Of a stretch of DNA of 33,469 nt, positions 23,428 through 31,497 are shown one piece after another (position 1 is the first letter of the stretch; each line of letters starts with the position of its first letter). Where the stretch lies: assembly GCA_900543325.1 (NCBI GenBank), contig UQQU01000032.1, forward strand, positions 1-33,469, read 5' to 3'. Both the position numbers and the translations under genes were made by a program. The notes below the pieces were generated by a model. The model saw only the letters and a list, made by a program, of their open reading frames with translations. It was not told the origin of the DNA and ran no database searches. The DNA comes from an uncultured Clostridium sp. Its GTDB lineage: Bacteria; Bacillota; Clostridia; Clostridiales; Clostridiaceae.

Positions 23428-23901
23428 TTAAACAATTCCCATAAGTCCTAAAACATAATATACTAACCCTATTATTACAGATGTTCCTATTCCATAAACT
23501 AATACTGGACCTGCAATAGTAAACATTTTAGCTGCTACACCAAAAACAAAACCTTCTTTTTTAAATTCTATTGCTGGAGATACCACTGCATTAGAAAATC
23601 CTGTAATAGGCACTATAGTACCAGCACCGGCAAAACTTGCTATCTTATCATAAACTCCTATTCCTGTTAATAATGCTCCAATAAATATCATTATTATCGG
23701 CAACCACAATTTAGCAGTTTCTTCATCTATACCAAATTTTATTAGCATATTTAATATGAACTGTCCTATAGTACATATAGCTCCACCAACTAGAAAAGCC
23801 AATAAAATATTCTTAAAATATTTTGGTTTAGGTACCATTTCCTTTGAAATATTTTCAAAGTCTTTAATTATTTTCTTTTCTTCTTTAGCCATTTTTCCCA
23901 T
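23428..23901 (-). CDS. spoVAC: Stage V sporulation protein AC (SpoVAC)
   Basis: The 157-residue membrane protein has a charged N-terminus (about 1-27) followed by hydrophobic segments with FLVGGAICTIGQFILN, MIFIGALLTGIGVYDKI and GAGTIVPITGFSNAVVSPAIEFKKEG, the SpoVAC pattern. In Bacillus the protein behaves as a mechanosensitive channel in DPA release. AGGAG with 10-base spacing favours the ATG at 23901; a second in-frame ATG four codons later is less well placed. It is the first gene of the spoVA operon, separated from sigF by a strong terminator, so it must have its own (forespore) promoter, which I could not define. Confidence 0.96.
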   Translation of the reverse strand: MGKMAKEEKKIIKDFENISKEMVPKPKYFKNILLAFLVGGAICTIGQFILNMLIKFGIDEETAKLWLPIIMIFIGALLTGIGVYDKIASFAGAGTIVPITGFSNAVVSPAIEFKKEGFVFGVAAKMFTIAGPVLVYGIGTSVIIGLVYYVLGLMGIV

Positions 23902-23999
23902 GTATTTGCGTCTCCTTTCTTCCTTAAATTTATTATTCCTCTTAATTTAAAATTAACTCATATTATTACAATTTTAATAACTATTTTTCTTATATATAA

Positions 24000-24043
24000 A
24001 AAAATCTACATTAAATAACTTATATTATTTAATGTAGATTTAT
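24000..24043 (-). terminator. Rho-independent terminator between sigF and spoVAC
   Basis: A 17-bp perfect stem (24002-24018 with 24025-24041, TACATTAAATAA/TTATTTAATGTA core) with a six-base loop, flanked by A/T runs. It ends the spoIIA operon and isolates spoVA from sigma-F operon transcription. Confidence 0.85.
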
Positions 24044-24085
24044 TCAAAGAATTTATTCTTTTTTATTTTATACATTTTCTTATGT

Positions 24086-24844
24086 TCATCCTTCATCTAA
24101 TTGTTTTCTCATCTCAGAAAGTACTTTCTTCTCTATTCTGGATACTTGTACTTGGCTTATACCTAACATTTTAGCAACTTGTATTTGTGTCTTATCTTTG
24201 AAATATCTCAACACAATAATTTGTCTAGATTTAACATCTAAACTATTTAACGCTTCTTTTAAAGCTATTTTTTCAGTTAAATTCTTATCTTCTGCTGCAT
24301 TTTCACTTAACTTATCAATAAGCAATACTGGTGCACCATCATCTTGGTGAATTACCTCATAAAGATATTGCATACTAGCAGAAGATTCTAAAGCAAATAA
24401 TATTTCTTCTTTATCAATTCCTGAAAATTCAGCTAATTCCTCTATACTTGGATCTCTATTTAACTTTTTAGTTAATGCCTCTTTATCAAAATGAAGCTTT
24501 TTAGCTAAGCTCTTAACATTTCTACTTACCTTTATAATTCCATCATCTCTAAGGAATCTTTTTATTTCTCCAATAATCATTGGAACAGCATAAGTTGAGA
24601 ACTTAACATTATAATTATCATCAAAATTATTAATTGCCTTAACAAGACCCATACATCCTATTTGATAAATGTCTTCATAATCATACCCTCTATTTATAAA
24701 CTTTTTACTTATAGAAGTTACTAAAGGTAAATTTGCTTCTATGAGCCTGTTCATAGCCTCTGCATCACCAGCTTTAGCTAGGGGTAATAATTGTGAGTTG
24801 TCCTCATAGCTTAACTTTTCTTTTTTTACTTTACCCTTTTCCAT
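24086..24844 (-). CDS. sigF: RNA polymerase sporulation sigma factor F
   Basis: Sigma-F is the first forespore-specific sigma factor. The 252-residue protein has region 2 (LIEANLPLVTSISKKFINRGYDYEDIYQIGCMGLVKAI, then KFSTYAVPMIIGEIKRFLRDDG), region 3 (VSRNVKSLAKKLHFDK, PSIEELAEFSGI) and region 4 with DVKSRQIIVLRYFKDKTQIQVAKMLGISQVQVSRIEKK as helix-turn-helix. It is third in the spoIIA operon, 17 bases after spoIIAB, whose product holds it inactive. The stop is followed by a strong terminator. Confidence 0.97.
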   Translation of the reverse strand: MEKGKVKKEKLSYEDNSQLLPLAKAGDAEAMNRLIEANLPLVTSISKKFINRGYDYEDIYQIGCMGLVKAINNFDDNYNVKFSTYAVPMIIGEIKRFLRDDGIIKVSRNVKSLAKKLHFDKEALTKKLNRDPSIEELAEFSGIDKEEILFALESSASMQYLYEVIHQDDGAPVLLIDKLSENAAEDKNLTEKIALKEALNSLDVKSRQIIVLRYFKDKTQIQVAKMLGISQVQVSRIEKKVLSEMRKQLDEG

Positions 24845-24861
24845 AAATCTCCCCTAACACG

Positions 24862-25284
24862 TTAATTAAATTTCTTTGTCATAACAATTCTAGTACCTTT
24901 ACCTTTTTGACTTTCTACTTCTAAACTATCCATAAAACTTTCCATAACTGTGAATCCCATTCCTGATCTTTCAAGATCCGGCCTTGAAGTATAAAGAGGC
25001 TCTCTAGCTTTATTAACATCATCTATCCCTTTACCATAATCTGTAATAATGATTGATACCTCTCTTCCACAAATTGTAGATTCTATTTTAATTATACCCT
25101 TTTCATAATTTTCATAACCATGAATTATAGAATTTGTTACTGCTTCAGAAACAGCTGTTTTAACATCTGCAATCTCTTCAATAGTTGGATCCAATTGAGA
25201 AACAAAAGCTGAAACTGCAACTCTAGCAAATCCTTCATTTTGAGATCTACTTTCAAATTCTATACATACTCTATTTTCTTCCAT
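24862..25284 (-). CDS. spoIIAB: Anti-sigma-F factor and kinase SpoIIAB
   Basis: SpoIIAB binds sigma-F and phosphorylates SpoIIAA. The 140-residue GHKL-type protein has the N box EAVTNSIIHGYEN, the G1 box DYGKGIDD and the G2 region LERSGMGFTVMESFMD. GGAGGGA lies ahead of the ATG. It lies between spoIIAA (15 bases) and sigF (17 bases) as in all spore formers with this operon. Confidence 0.97.
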   Translation of the reverse strand: MEENRVCIEFESRSQNEGFARVAVSAFVSQLDPTIEEIADVKTAVSEAVTNSIIHGYENYEKGIIKIESTICGREVSIIITDYGKGIDDVNKAREPLYTSRPDLERSGMGFTVMESFMDSLEVESQKGKGTRIVMTKKFN

Positions 25285-25299
25285 GTTATTATCCCTCCA

Positions 25300-25635
25300 T
25301 TAAATGTTTGCAAGTGCTTCATTAACATTATTATAAACAGTAATTATTTTATAAAGTCCTGATAATGTAAATACTTTATCTACTCTTTTATTAATATTAG
25401 TAATACAAACTTTTCCATCTCTGTTTTTAACCTTCTTTAATCTTCCTATAACAACACCTATTCCTGAACTGTCCATAAATGTTACTTCTTTAAAATCCAT
25501 TATAACTTTTTTTATATTATCTCGTTCTATTCTATCATCTATTTTAACCCTAACTTCTTCTGCACTATGATGATCTAATTCTCCAACAAGAGTAACAACT
25601 AATTTATCATCAATTTTATTAAATTTCAAAAACAT
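25300..25635 (-). CDS. spoIIAA: Anti-sigma-F factor antagonist SpoIIAA (STAS domain)
   Basis: SpoIIAA releases sigma-F from SpoIIAB when unphosphorylated. The 111-residue STAS protein has VGELDHHSAEEVR and the phosphorylation site region FKEVTFMDSSGIGVVIG (Ser56/Ser57, matching Ser58 in Bacillus). The frame is open from a TTG at 25644, but the ATG at 25633-25635 gives the usual N-terminus (MFLKFNKIDDKLVV). The only good Shine-Dalgarno, AGGAGGGTG, lies about 32 bases upstream with a 6-bp hairpin between (see findings). It is first in the spoIIA operon. Confidence 0.95.
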   Translation of the reverse strand: MFLKFNKIDDKLVVTLVGELDHHSAEEVRVKIDDRIERDNIKKVIMDFKEVTFMDSSGIGVVIGRLKKVKNRDGKVCITNINKRVDKVFTLSGLYKIITVYNNVNEALANI

Positions 25636-25694
25636 AATAATCAACTCTAAAATAAATAATTAGAGCACCCTCCTATCTTCCTTCTTTTTCCATA

Positions 25695-25724
25695 ATTTTA
25701 ACATAATATTTATTTTGTCGTCAA
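25695..25724 (-). promoter_or_regulatory. Candidate promoter of the spoIIA operon with 0A-box-like site
   Basis: On the minus strand there are sigma-A-like hexamers TTGACG (25719-25724) and TAAAAT (25695-25700) with an 18-base spacer. TGACGAC (25717-25723), overlapping the -35, matches the Spo0A box TGWCGAA with one mismatch. I did not find a clear sigma-H promoter, which is the usual type for this operon, so the true promoter may differ. Confidence 0.4.
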
Positions 25725-25782
25725 TGAATTTTTACCTTTTTATGGATATTATTTGAGTTCATCCACTTTTTAATATAAAACA

Positions 25783-25824
25783 ATGAAGATGCTGTATCTT
25801 TTATTTTTAATACAACATCTTCAT
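25783..25824 (-). terminator. Terminator after the Lon-like gene
   Basis: ATGAAGATG-CT-GTAT pairs with ATAC-AA-CATCTTCAT (25783-25797 with 25810-25824) around an A/T loop, with a T-rich tail on the minus strand (TTGTTTTATATT). It starts 42 bases past the Lon-like stop codon. Confidence 0.75.
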
Positions 25825-25865
25825 GAAATTTTTCTTTTAATTTTAATTCTCTATATTTTATGATA

Positions 25866-28175
25866 CTATGATTTAATTTCCTTTGATTTTTCTTTATATT
25901 TCTCTAGCTCATTTTGTAAGTTTTCATAAAAACCATCTATATTCTCTTCTTCTTCCAATAAAAGCACTTCAATAGCATCATTTAAACTATTCATTGTATA
26001 GATATGAAATTTACCTTCTTCAATGGCCTTTTCCACTTCTGCCTTTAATATTACTTCATCCTTGTTTCCTTCAGGTATTAATACTCCCTTTCCATCTATA
26101 GTATCTAACATATTACATACTTTAAAGAATCCCTCAATTTTTTCATTTACACCACCAATAGGTTGAACATCTCCAAATTGATTAATAGATCCAGTTACTG
26201 CAATATTTTGATTTGCCCCTTTCTTACTTAAAGCTGAAAGAACACATATAATCTCTGCTACTGAAGCACTATCCCCTTCTACCATCCCATAAGTCTGTTC
26301 AAAACTTAAATGAAAATCTACAGGTATGTTCTCATAAGGATTCAATAGATTTGTTAATAATCCCCTAAGTATACTTATTGATTTTTCATGAATTTTTCCA
26401 CTTAAATTGCTTTCTTTTTGTATATCAACTATTCTACCTGAGCCTTTGCATGCAACACAACTAATTCTCATTGGCTTTCCAAAAGTACAATATCCACTAT
26501 CAAGTACAGCTAATGCATTTATTGCACCTACTTTTCTGCCTTTAACACTAATTAATATTTTATTCTCTTCATACATGCTCATTATTTCACTTTCTATTAA
26601 TTCCTCTTCATAGGCAACTTCTAAAATATCTTGTTCAGTTATTATCATACTTTTTCTTTCTTTAGCTGAATTATTAGCCAATACTAATAATTTATCTATA
26701 GTATCTTCATCTGCAAGTATTCTATTTCTACTACTACTTTTTCTACATAAATATTTTAACATCTCATTTATAGCTTCATTATTAATATTAAATAATTCAT
26801 TCTTTCTAATTCTATTTTCAATCTTATTTTTCAGTTCCAATACTGAATCATTATTAACCTTTACTACAGAAGAAAACTCTGCTCTTAAAGGAAATAACTT
26901 TTTAAAGTCTTCATCAGAATTATATAAAAGATCATAAGTTTCATAATCACCTATTAATATTACCTTAAACTTTACAGGAATAGGCTTTGGTTTTAATCCA
27001 TTTATATTTATAAACTCTAAATAACTTTTATTAGTATCAAAAGACACCATATTAGAAAGTAAAATCTTCTTTAAATAATAATAACTTAATGTATTTACAG
27101 CTAAAGAACTTAACCTTAAAATAAGGCATCCTTCATTTGCCTTTAAAATTGATCCTGCACTTATCAATGAAATATTAGTTGTATATACTCCATTATGATT
27201 TTCATATTCTATTAATCCTATTAAATTATTTAAATTAGGATCTTCTTCAAAAATTACAGGTGGAGAAGAATTATTTGTATTATCTACAATTACTCTAACA
27301 TCATATTTATTTAACACTTCATATATTTCACTTTCATCATCTTCTATACTCATTGTATAACACTCTATTAAATCCTCTTCTATACACGTAAATAATCTTT
27401 CTAAATACTCATATGAATCATCATCTGTTATAAATTCTAAAAGAGCACTATCTTTTTCTTCTTCCATTTGAGTTGCTAAAAATTTTGAATATATTTTTTT
27501 TAACTTCTTTATTGATTTAACTTCGATATCTTTTAAATCTTCTAAAATGGTTTCAGCTTTCTTTTTCAAAGTTCCGGCTTTTGCTACTATAACATTTTTG
27601 TTTTCATCTTCTAAATCATCATACTCTTTTTCTGTCATAGCCTCATCACCACTCAAAGGTATAAATGCAAAACCTTTACTAGTTACTTTTACTTCAAATC
27701 CTGCTTCTTTTGCCATTTTAGTTAATTGATTTATATAACTATTCCTTTTGTTTTGAATATCTGCTACTAGATAATCCTTTTCATCATTACTAGAATCTCT
27801 ATAAAAATCATCTACTGCTTCCAAATAACAACTTTTTATGTCATCAACAGTTTCTTTTAATTTTTTTCCCTTGCCATTTGCAACAAAAATTGCTTCTGGT
27901 CTATTAACATCCTCTAATGTTACATAACATATATCTCTTGGTGCTTCTAAATCTTTGTACTTTTTTTCTATAAAAGCAGTTAGTTCCTTTAATTTATCCT
28001 TTGAGAAGGTATCTATTAAATAAAGATTATAACCCTCTTTATCTATATTAATTGCCCTCTCAATTTTTTTATAGGCATCATTAAACTCCTTAATACCATT
28101 TGTACCTCTGCCAACATCAGTATCTGTTACCTCTAGTTTAAACATTATTTCTGATGGAGTTAACTCTCTTTTCAT
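25866..28175 (-). CDS. Lon-like serine protease with degenerate ATPase motifs
   Basis: The 769-residue protein ends in a Lon proteolytic domain: VEGDSASVAE gives Ser636 and GGVNEKIEGF gives Lys679, a spacing of 43 equal to the Ser-Lys dyad of E. coli Lon (679/722). The rest resembles the Lon-like AAA_32 family. Where relatives carry Walker A (after GYN) the sequence is LYLIDTFSKDK (51-61) with no GxxGxGK; in the block aligned to Walker B (AGSILKANEGCLILRLSSL, 340-358) the acidic residue is Arg354. It therefore may not hydrolyse ATP. The predicted site is AGGAGGG, with short spacing to the ATG. It lies just upstream of spoIIAA, separated by a terminator. Function and substrates unknown. Confidence 0.88.
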   Translation of the reverse strand: MKRELTPSEIMFKLEVTDTDVGRGTNGIKEFNDAYKKIERAINIDKEGYNLYLIDTFSKDKLKELTAFIEKKYKDLEAPRDICYVTLEDVNRPEAIFVANGKGKKLKETVDDIKSCYLEAVDDFYRDSSNDEKDYLVADIQNKRNSYINQLTKMAKEAGFEVKVTSKGFAFIPLSGDEAMTEKEYDDLEDENKNVIVAKAGTLKKKAETILEDLKDIEVKSIKKLKKIYSKFLATQMEEEKDSALLEFITDDDSYEYLERLFTCIEEDLIECYTMSIEDDESEIYEVLNKYDVRVIVDNTNNSSPPVIFEEDPNLNNLIGLIEYENHNGVYTTNISLISAGSILKANEGCLILRLSSLAVNTLSYYYLKKILLSNMVSFDTNKSYLEFININGLKPKPIPVKFKVILIGDYETYDLLYNSDEDFKKLFPLRAEFSSVVKVNNDSVLELKNKIENRIRKNELFNINNEAINEMLKYLCRKSSSRNRILADEDTIDKLLVLANNSAKERKSMIITEQDILEVAYEEELIESEIMSMYEENKILISVKGRKVGAINALAVLDSGYCTFGKPMRISCVACKGSGRIVDIQKESNLSGKIHEKSISILRGLLTNLLNPYENIPVDFHLSFEQTYGMVEGDSASVAEIICVLSALSKKGANQNIAVTGSINQFGDVQPIGGVNEKIEGFFKVCNMLDTIDGKGVLIPEGNKDEVILKAEVEKAIEEGKFHIYTMNSLNDAIEVLLLEEEENIDGFYENLQNELEKYKEKSKEIKS

Positions 28176-28311
28176 AACCCTCCTATCTAAGGCTAGAAAC
28201 TACTAATGTAATTCGTCTCCCCTTTTTTACACTCATATATATTATATTAATATTCTTATATTATGGATTTAGGCAATATTTTTTAAAAAGTATACTATAT
28301 TTAAATATAAT

Positions 28312-28340
28312 AAAAAGGAAGCACATATATGCTTCCTTTT
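28312..28340 (-). terminator. Rho-independent terminator of deoC
   Basis: AAAAGGAAGCA, loop CATATA, TGCTTCCTTTT forms an 11-bp perfect stem (28313-28323 with 28330-28340) followed on the minus strand by TATTATATT. It starts 13 bases past the deoC stop codon. Confidence 0.88.
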
Positions 28341-28352
28341 AATATATTTATT

Positions 28353-29027
28353 TTAATAATTTGAATTTGATTTAGTTCCTTCACAAATGGCAATTGAAGC
28401 TGATGCTCCTATTCTAGTTGCTCCATTTTCAATCATAGCTAAAGCATCTTCTCTACTTCTAACTCCACCTGATGCTTTTACTCCCATATCTGGTCCAACA
28501 GTTTCTCTCATTAATTTAATATCAGCTGCTGTTGCTCCACCTGTTGAAAATCCAGTTGATGTCTTAACAAAATCAGCACCAGCTTCTTTTGATAATTGGC
28601 AAGCTATAACTTTTTCTTCATCTGTTAAAAGACAAGTTTCTATTATTACTTTTGTTAAAGCTTTATCTTTAGCTGCTTCAACAACTGCTTTTATATCATT
28701 TTTAACGTATTCTAAGTCTCTTTCTTTTAACTTACCTACATTAATAACCATATCAACTTCTGTAGCACCTTTTTCAATAACATCTTTTGTTTCAAAGGCT
28801 TTAACTTCTGTAGTAGTTGCCCCTAAAGGAAATCCTATTACAGTACAAACTTCAACATCAGTTCCTTCTAATGCAGTAGCTGCAACTGGAACCATTGATG
28901 GATTTATGCAAACTGATGCAAAGTTATATTCTACAGCTTCTTTGCAAAGCTTTAAAACTTCCTTCTCAGTTGCTTCTGGTTTTAATATTGTGTGGTCAAT
29001 CATTTTAGCTATTTGTGCCTTATCCAT
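28353..29027 (-). CDS. deoC: Deoxyribose-phosphate aldolase
   Basis: DeoC splits 2-deoxyribose-5-phosphate into glyceraldehyde-3-phosphate and acetaldehyde in deoxynucleoside breakdown. The 224-residue class I aldolase has Asp92 (VDMVINVGKL), Schiff-base Lys155 (FVKTSTGF) and Lys184 (GVKASGG), the catalytic triad of the family, in a complete TIM barrel. GGAGGT precedes the ATG. It is a single-gene unit with its own promoter and terminator and no other nucleoside genes nearby. A 226-codon open frame on the opposite strand is a coding shadow. Confidence 0.97.
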   Translation of the reverse strand: MDKAQIAKMIDHTILKPEATEKEVLKLCKEAVEYNFASVCINPSMVPVAATALEGTDVEVCTVIGFPLGATTTEVKAFETKDVIEKGATEVDMVINVGKLKERDLEYVKNDIKAVVEAAKDKALTKVIIETCLLTDEEKVIACQLSKEAGADFVKTSTGFSTGGATAADIKLMRETVGPDMGVKASGGVRSREDALAMIENGATRIGASASIAICEGTKSNSNY

Positions 29028-29076
29028 TATAATACCTCCATTTATTTTTGAAATTTTTCTTAAGTAGCCCCTATCT

Positions 29077-29105
29077 ATTATAATTGATGTCTAATATATT
29101 GGAAA
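29077..29105 (-). promoter_or_regulatory. Candidate sigma-A promoter of deoC
   Basis: On the minus strand there is a -35 TTTCCA (29100-29105), a 17-base spacer and a perfect -10 TATAAT (29077-29082). The -35 is weak, so regulation by an activator or readthrough from dinB is possible. Confidence 0.5.
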
Positions 29106-29148
29106 GATTTTTCTAAACTATTTCATATATTATATCTTGATTATTTAT

Positions 29149-30195
29149 CTAAAATAATTTTAACTGTTCTACCTTTTCTTCCTTTATACTAGATACAGTA
29201 ATTCCAATTAATCTTATAGCTCCTATAAACTTCTCATCACTAACAATTTCTTCAGCTACCTTATATATAGTTGTAAAATCATTAGTATAATAATTTAAAC
29301 TTCTACTTCTAGTATGATTTTCAAAGTTACTGGTTTTATATTTAAAAGTTATAGTTTTTATATACACATTTTTTCTTTTTAAATCTTCACATATCTCTAA
29401 GCAAAAGTTCTTTACATAATAAAGAATATCTTCAATATCTTCAGTATTAAACTTTAATGTGTTTTCTCTACCATAAGATTTCCTATCTCTATTAACTGTA
29501 ACTTCTCTATTGTCAATTCCTCGTATTCTTTCATATATATCTATTCCATACTTGCCAAAGTACTCTATAAAAAACTCTCTTGACAATTCATATAAATCCT
29601 CTATTTTAAACATTCCCATGTTATTTAATTTTCTAACAGACTTTTCCCCTAATCCATAAATTTTAGATATGGGTAATGGCTTTAATATGTCTGGAATCAT
29701 GTTCTCTGTAATTATCATTATTCCATTTGGCTTATTCCAATCAGATGCTAATTTTGCTAAAAACTTATTATAAGATATGCCAATAGATAAAGTTAATCCA
29801 ACTTCTTCAAAAACTCTCTTTTTTATATAATTTGCAGCTTCTAAACCATCATTAAATCTTCCTGCAGTTAAATCTAAATATGCTTCATCTATCGAGAGTG
29901 GTTCAATAATTGGAGTAACCTCTCTGAAAATCTCAAAGACTCTATTGGAAATTTCCTTATATCTATAATATCTTACTTTTAAATATATACCATGTGGACA
30001 AAGTCTTTGTGCAATAAAAATAGGCATTGCTGATCTAACTCCAAATTTTCTAGCCTCATAAGAACAAGTTGATACAACACCTCTTTCAGTAACTCCGCCA
30101 ACAATTACAGGTTTTCCTTTAAACTTTGGATTATCCGCTTGTTCAACTGATGCAAAAAATGCATCCATATCCACATGTAAAATTATTTTTTTCAT
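29149..30195 (-). CDS. dinB: DNA polymerase IV (Y family, translesion)
   Basis: The 348-residue Y-family polymerase has MKKIILHVDMDAFFASVEQ (metal Asp9), the steric gate region, SIDEAYLD (Asp103/Glu104), the helix-hairpin-helix KIYGLGEKSVRKLNNMG and the little-finger domain. It ends in EQLKLF, a beta-clamp binding motif at the extreme C-terminus, so it is complete. AGGTGA precedes the ATG. It lies 8 bases after the DUF4003 gene and is probably co-transcribed with it. No LexA-type operator was identified, and no clear terminator follows. Confidence 0.97.
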   Translation of the reverse strand: MKKIILHVDMDAFFASVEQADNPKFKGKPVIVGGVTERGVVSTCSYEARKFGVRSAMPIFIAQRLCPHGIYLKVRYYRYKEISNRVFEIFREVTPIIEPLSIDEAYLDLTAGRFNDGLEAANYIKKRVFEEVGLTLSIGISYNKFLAKLASDWNKPNGIMIITENMIPDILKPLPISKIYGLGEKSVRKLNNMGMFKIEDLYELSREFFIEYFGKYGIDIYERIRGIDNREVTVNRDRKSYGRENTLKFNTEDIEDILYYVKNFCLEICEDLKRKNVYIKTITFKYKTSNFENHTRSRSLNYYTNDFTTIYKVAEEIVSDEKFIGAIRLIGITVSSIKEEKVEQLKLF

Positions 30196-30203
30196 TATTT
30201 CAC

Positions 30204-31157
30204 CTAATATAATACTTCCTCAAAAATACCTTTGTTCTTACTATTAATAAAAGATAGTATTCCTTGAGCTAATAGCTCATCAATATATCTTTTCTTATCA
30301 GTCATTGTACAAAAAGCTATAATTACTATAGCAATTATAGTTCTAAAACCTTTATCTATATAATATTCATATTCTCCCTCTTCATCACATAAATATTCAA
30401 TAACTCCTTCAACTATATCTACATTTCTTCTTGGATTATAGTTTGTGACCACCCCAAGTAATGGTAAAAATTGATTGGCTATTTTTATATTTCTTTTTTG
30501 AAGCTGTAGCATAAATTCCATAGTTCTGTACATTTCTCCAGATGATCCATTTAATATAATTGCATTAGCTAACCCTTGTACACCATTCTTAGATCTTATA
30601 TGAGAGTCTGCAATATGGTCAAATATATTTTCTATAAAATCATCTATAGTATCTGCTTGAATATTATTAATAACCCACAACGTACAAAGTAAATAATCAT
30701 CATCACTAGTTATATTACTGTACTTTTCTTTAAGTATTATATATAATTCTTTTATTTTTTTTATTATTTCTTTCTTATCTTTATATTTACAATATTTACT
30801 GATTGTAAATGCTGTTAAAGCTAAATATGAACCTGATAAAAATCCTTCTTCCTCTAACATGTCCATAGTTTCATATATATCTTCTATAAGTTCTTGTTCA
30901 TTATCATTATCAACTGTTCCTATTAATAATGAAAGTATATTTAGAGTATCACCTCTAAAAGGTGACATCATTGTTGTTGCTGATTTAATATTTTTCCTAA
31001 TTTCCTTAATTCTTTCAACTGGTATTTCTTTTTCATAATGCGAAAAAACTAATGCCGCAAAATGATTTATTATATCTCCATCGTTTCTTAGCTCTTCTTT
31101 TGCTAATCTGTAGTTGTCAACTGTCATTTGTATTCTGTCAACCAGAAACTTGTCCAT
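30204..31157 (-). CDS. DUF4003 family protein
   Basis: The 317-residue protein is soluble and almost wholly helical, with the DUF4003 pattern: an N-terminal helical region (FAALVFSHYEKEIPVERIKEIRKNIKS), then MMSPFRGDTLNILSLLIG, LSGSYLALTAFTISKYC, and ITSDDDYLLCTLWVI. I do not know its function. GGGGAGAGG precedes the ATG. It is the first gene of a pair with dinB, 8 bases ahead of it, and is preceded by the longest non-coding stretch of the window. The linkage to a translesion polymerase is suggestive at most. Confidence 0.85.
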   Translation of the reverse strand: MDKFLVDRIQMTVDNYRLAKEELRNDGDIINHFAALVFSHYEKEIPVERIKEIRKNIKSATTMMSPFRGDTLNILSLLIGTVDNDNEQELIEDIYETMDMLEEEGFLSGSYLALTAFTISKYCKYKDKKEIIKKIKELYIILKEKYSNITSDDDYLLCTLWVINNIQADTIDDFIENIFDHIADSHIRSKNGVQGLANAIILNGSSGEMYRTMEFMLQLQKRNIKIANQFLPLLGVVTNYNPRRNVDIVEGVIEYLCDEEGEYEYYIDKGFRTIIAIVIIAFCTMTDKKRYIDELLAQGILSFINSKNKGIFEEVLY

Positions 31158-31497
31158 TTATTTACCTCTCCCCATAAATTTTAAATATATTTAGAATTGT
31201 GTATTAAAATTTAACTATAAATAATTAAAAGTTATCTTATATCAATATTTCTCTTTAATTTCATCTAACTAAATAACTATATATTTTAATACATATTCTC
31301 TTAATATATTAATACTAAATTATAATTCTACACACTTATTATACTATGAATTTATGTCATTTTAATAACATTTTATCTGTTATTTTGTGGTAAATATTCC
31401 TTTTTATATAGCTTTATACAGTTGAGTTTTTTGTCAATTCTTGTTAATATAATTATTAAGGTTAATTTTTAACTTTTTACATTAAGGGGGCAAAAAA
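31158..31497. other. Non-coding 340-base AT-rich divergent region
   Basis: It separates the DUF4003-dinB pair (leftward) from aspartate kinase (rightward) and must hold promoters for both. Only a candidate plus-strand promoter (31422-31450) and a palindrome TTAATATATTAA (31301-31312) stand out. I saw no lysine riboswitch, small RNA or small gene with a good ribosome site. Confidence 0.5.
31422..31450 (+). promoter_or_regulatory. Candidate promoter of aspartate kinase
   Basis: There is a -35 TTGAGT (31422-31427), a 17-base spacer and a -10 TAATAT (31445-31450); an overlapping TATAAT (31448-31453) with a longer spacer is an alternative. The leader is short (about 40 bases) and has no room for a lysine riboswitch. 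Confidence 0.5.

Noticed and set aside
28212..28218. TTCGTCT (AGACGAA on the minus strand) ahead of the Lon-like gene as a Spo0A box
   Set aside because: It has one mismatch in seven bases and lies downstream of any plausible -10; such matches are expected by chance.
28387..29067. A 226-codon open frame on the plus strand opposite deoC
   Set aside because: It is the exact antisense of a well conserved aldolase gene, has no ribosome site and reads as low-complexity hydrophobic/Ser/Thr sequence; it is a codon-bias shadow.
31461..31478. GTTAA-TTT-TTAAC followed by five T residues upstream of aspartate kinase, as an attenuator
   Set aside because: The stem is only five A/T-rich pairs and too weak; there is no leader peptide or riboswitch fold around it.
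31158..31497. Lysine riboswitch ahead of aspartate kinase
   Set aside because: No conserved L-box segments are visible, and the predicted leader is only about 40 bases.
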